From assembly GCA_004835665.1 (NCBI GenBank), contig RBKR01000017.1, positions 434,001 to 498,000 on the forward strand: a stretch of 64,000 bases of DNA. The letters run 5' to 3'. The position numbers were made by a program, and so were the translations under genes. Positions 62,601 through 64,000 of the stretch are shown here, piece after piece. The notes below the pieces were generated by a model. That model was given only the letters and a program-made list of their open reading frames with translations, did no database searches and was not told where the DNA came from. The first letter of the stretch is position 1. Every line of letters begins with the position of its first letter. This DNA comes from Phoma sp. XZ068. Lineage: Eukaryota > Ascomycota > Dothideomycetes > Pleosporales > Didymellaceae.

Positions 62601-64000
62601 CTCGACAGCAGCGACAGGGGGCGAGATCTGCTCGTCTTTGAGCTTTTCTGCTGAATCTACGGGTGGCTGGGTAGTTGTAGCCAGGGCTTTTTCAAGCGCC
62701 GCTAGAGGATCAGATACTTCTTCCTTCTCTTCTGCCTTTGTACTGACAGTACGCTCAAGCTCCTTTTCGGAAGTCGCCTGTGCCTCGGCCTTCGTATCGG
62801 GGGCAGAAGGCGCGTCTGTCATATCTACGTCTCCGTCGTTGGGCCCATCAAAGAAATCGAAGTCGTCCTCTCCTACAACATTCTCCTCGTAGCCGTCTTC
62901 GTCCATGTCATCCCCAAACAGATCGTCGTTGTTACCTGACGTGGTAAAGTGATCGTTTTCTGTAGCAAACGCTGGCGAGGTAGGGGGCTGCTGTGATGTG
63001 TCTGCAGACATTTTTTCTTGTGGGGCAGATAGGTTGATGGCAGGATTGTTGCCGCCGGGAGCAAGGATGACATTCGAAGTCGCGCCTGTAACGCTTGGAG
63101 TGTCGCCGGCGAAGATGGAGGCACCAGGGGCAACGCCATCTGGAGGCGTTGGGTACACGCCACTGACTGGTTGAAGCTCCCCGTATGTACCAATCCGAGT
63201 GTTTAGCGGCGACGATGGAAAAACGTTTGGGTGCTCTTCTTTGCGTCGAATTGCGTCTTCCTCGGCTTTCTTGGCTTTGCGCTGGGTGTCAGCGCTCTTG
63301 TCCCGCTCAGCCTTTCCCGTGAACCATTCCTGAGCCACGTCATATGGGTCTCTGAAACCGGCGGAGTCGATACCCTCAAACCAGCGCAGTACACTGTCGG
63401 TAGTGCCGGGGAGGCTCCCGGGTATTGCTGCTGGTGCGACTTGAGGCGAGGCTTCATGGTAGTAGCATAGCGCCCGGGGCCATAGCATGTCTTGTTCTGA
63501 GGAGACGGAGACCGAGTTCGAGGGTGTCGTTGGGGCATTGAACGTGGTACGTAGCCTGACCCAAGCACTACTGTTGTCGAGATTGGGCAGAGAGTAGCCT
63601 TTTTCAGCCAGCCACCGCTTGACGGTGTTCTTCCACTTTTCAATGCTCTGCTCCAGGTGGCTTCTCCGAGCTCTTTTCCTTCGCGGGCGGTGCCCAGCAT
63701 CCTCCGTGGCATGGCGTAGGGGATCGTCAAAGCTCATGATCCTTGCCAGCAGGCCATTGGGAGCCACCCGTACACATCTGCCCACCAAGTGTTGGAGCTC
63801 GGCATCGGGGGAGGCTTCATCGAGGCAGTGTATCTCGTTGTTTCGTTCGGTGAAGGTGGAGACCACCATGGTGCCGGAGCTGGACCATTGTACGTCAATG
63901 CTGGTCAGCCAATGCGGGTTAACGTGCGAGTCAAAGTCGGCCTGTTCGCGAGTCTGGTGGGAGACGGGCTTGGAGACAAAGGTTCGGTAGTTCAGAGAGA
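59628..64000 (-). CDS. MED13: Mediator complex subunit 13 (Ssn2/Srb9), 5' end beyond window
   Basis: A single open frame runs from the window edge to the stop at 59628, at least 1456 residues. An internal ATG at 63869 is not the start, since the frame continues upstream with YRTFVSKPVSHQTREQ and HWLTSIDVQWSSSGTMVVST, a conserved Med13 N-terminal region. The middle is long and disordered (GYEENVVGEDDFDFFDGPN is a Med13 hallmark). The C-terminal half has the Med13 PIWI-like module: FWEPFGLAPVNGPKNVVAF, HIREQNDARVDAFIIYMVNP, LAYAISLDGTWLTAAWTDS and HWRVCVARSGVMDREELETW. It is the scaffold of the Mediator CDK8 module and links the kinase to core Mediator. The first exons lie outside. Confidence 0.95.
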   Translation of the reverse strand, partial: SLNYRTFVSKPVSHQTREQADFDSHVNPHWLTSIDVQWSSSGTMVVSTFTERNNEIHCLDEASPDAELQHLVGRCVRVAPNGLLARIMSFDDPLRHATEDAGHRPRRKRARRSHLEQSIEKWKNTVKRWLAEKGYSLPNLDNSSAWVRLRTTFNAPTTPSNSVSVSSEQDMLWPRALCYYHEASPQVAPAAIPGSLPGTTDSVLRWFEGIDSAGFRDPYDVAQEWFTGKAERDKSADTQRKAKKAEEDAIRRKEEHPNVFPSSPLNTRIGTYGELQPVSGVYPTPPDGVAPGASIFAGDTPSVTGATSNVILAPGGNNPAINLSAPQEKMSADTSQQPPTSPAFATENDHFTTSGNNDDLFGDDMDEDGYEENVVGEDDFDFFDGPNDGDVDMTDAPSAPDTKAEAQATSEKELERTVSTKAEEKEEVSDPLAALEKALATTTQPPVDSAEKLKDEQISPPVAAVEHDVAKPDTDLSSPVQDRQTPPAKAPTPPLSPSRIREALKASPKSTLTLDIPQTQIQDHGGSAFGPLSFSRKMSVADAKYQDGRYGVHPDVEAKEKSAKADQTRPKSLRDVPLLTKFRYAAAAISATGLPKVTPSIEGINDDWDSASESESASSDASDEDVEEVPSTVSTSFTGGPIVSAKRKLPTDGNATPLSVTSFADSLGGDLLELQNLHLDDSSLLTLEPSSWDWSLVKLPPPVERPSAGARYSMPLFPQPLGQVPDTPTSQPDLTLELPDAKPLSGPDNINIAQVVTEQIISATLDILDEDTSTPPQHDRSSTEMRWTAVIKDLFPEAVDCTLPALAAVNDVFPDMSAHAKGQQRIPARKPNDSPAIPGSQMYLINPPSIRVRRAEAAWDLLPPAMAFWEPFGLAPVNGPKNVVAFCIYPHSDSLRPCLESFLLHMQLAYDSCKLGTHTRVETVSEYESGLVPCKIPTPAAPRAVYKALRETCVQLGKVLAARHAHIREQNDARVDAFIIYMVNPFDTPSALWELCAAFWTLFQTYGQGPSHPNQPQKPDLVLEIIPIKYIASFDHPVILSSNTYINLAREVYSRSPPSNDNEDKTPLPIAFAPAFQLEEPIPRNVPFKLQSEPPQDLLRENSYMHLAYAISLDGTWLTAAWTDSCGKSQATSTYHLGTRPFNELAKEIWATTISILQARKVHWRVCVARSGVMDREELETWVYLISCPTQLNLFITLLTVDTQPSYKFTPATATSTSQSNPNTPTATPGAGVSPDPALGLTPAATPSAVDPTPDPTQDPDARLVDVTDETWGIILAHRLHNSNSTNQFNPALISGLLVKRGLSGSTGGTIQETGENEEGPIIVAVNILWIGAVGSTRAATSPFPPTPGGSEPASHPAPGSYLSAGSHAPPPGASASQPSTPTQGPQQTSSLMWTPTPQTRATAENLLKEILQQFRGLGLLMKLKGVRGSRHGTVPWHVGAAQRGVEGVGKVTGSR

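Noticed and set aside
1..64000. A reassigned genetic code, suggested by several internal TAG codons
   Set aside because: TAG is the natural stop of SFT1, BYE1 and the MOSC gene, each at the expected protein end, so TAG works as a stop here.
1..64000. CRISPR arrays, prokaryotic operons, telomere repeats or transposase genes
   Set aside because: Looked for and not seen; the window is ordinary eukaryotic chromosome with spliceosomal introns.

Overview
This is a stretch of fungal nuclear chromosome. Genes are dense, single-copy and on both strands. Introns are about 47-70 nt, mostly GT-AG, some with visible CTAAC-like branch points. The gene set is filamentous-ascomycete: two Mediator subunits, a BYE1-like PHD/TFIIS/SPOC protein, a two-domain glyoxalase I, an ArfGAP, a PTH11-like receptor remnant, a GH28 exo-polygalacturonase, a CYP7/8-like P450 and a Zn2Cys6 regulator. 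A Dothideomycete, perhaps Pleosporales, is my best guess from protein style; it is an inference and no genus can be read from the sequence. All coordinates are from reading frames and splice signals by eye; no search was run.

Layout. 0.7-9.6 kb: a medium-chain dehydrogenase, MED7, a DUF2235 hydrolase, a Dal5-type MFS permease, an intron-containing tRNA-Glu and a single-pass membrane protein. 9.9-14.8 kb: a decayed region with the 3' halves of an O-methyltransferase (minus) and a PTH11-like receptor (plus) lying head to head with both 5' halves gone, then 3.5 kb without genes carrying a GAA microsatellite. 14.8-31.6 kb: a Prm10/ThrE-like transporter, an S10 carboxypeptidase, a P450, two small Ser/Thr-rich membrane proteins, an unknown protein, a GH28 exo-polygalacturonase, an NmrA-like reductase and the SNARE Sft1. 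32-38.4 kb: an ArfGAP, a ZNF830-like protein without its zinc finger, and BYE1. 40.5-51.9 kb: a Zn2Cys6 factor, two small probably mitochondrial proteins, a damaged aldehyde dehydrogenase, FMP52, a small membrane protein with an in-frame TGA, and a MOSC/ferredoxin-reductase fusion. 52.2-64 kb: a large gene with an in-frame TAG, glyoxalase I, phosphoglycerate dehydrogenase, and MED13 running off the window's right end.

Most genes are independent housekeeping or nutritional units. The P450, the methyltransferase remnant and the Zn2Cys6 factor are too scattered, and lack a PKS/NRPS, to be called a biosynthetic cluster. The most informative signals are gene decay: the head-to-head truncation near 10.7 kb; an aldehyde dehydrogenase with a frameshift and a stop; and two further genes whose frame continues past an internal stop. 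Most of these stops fit C-to-T change. Five perfect TGACGTCA sites also occur, two of them upstream of the two small probably mitochondrial genes.
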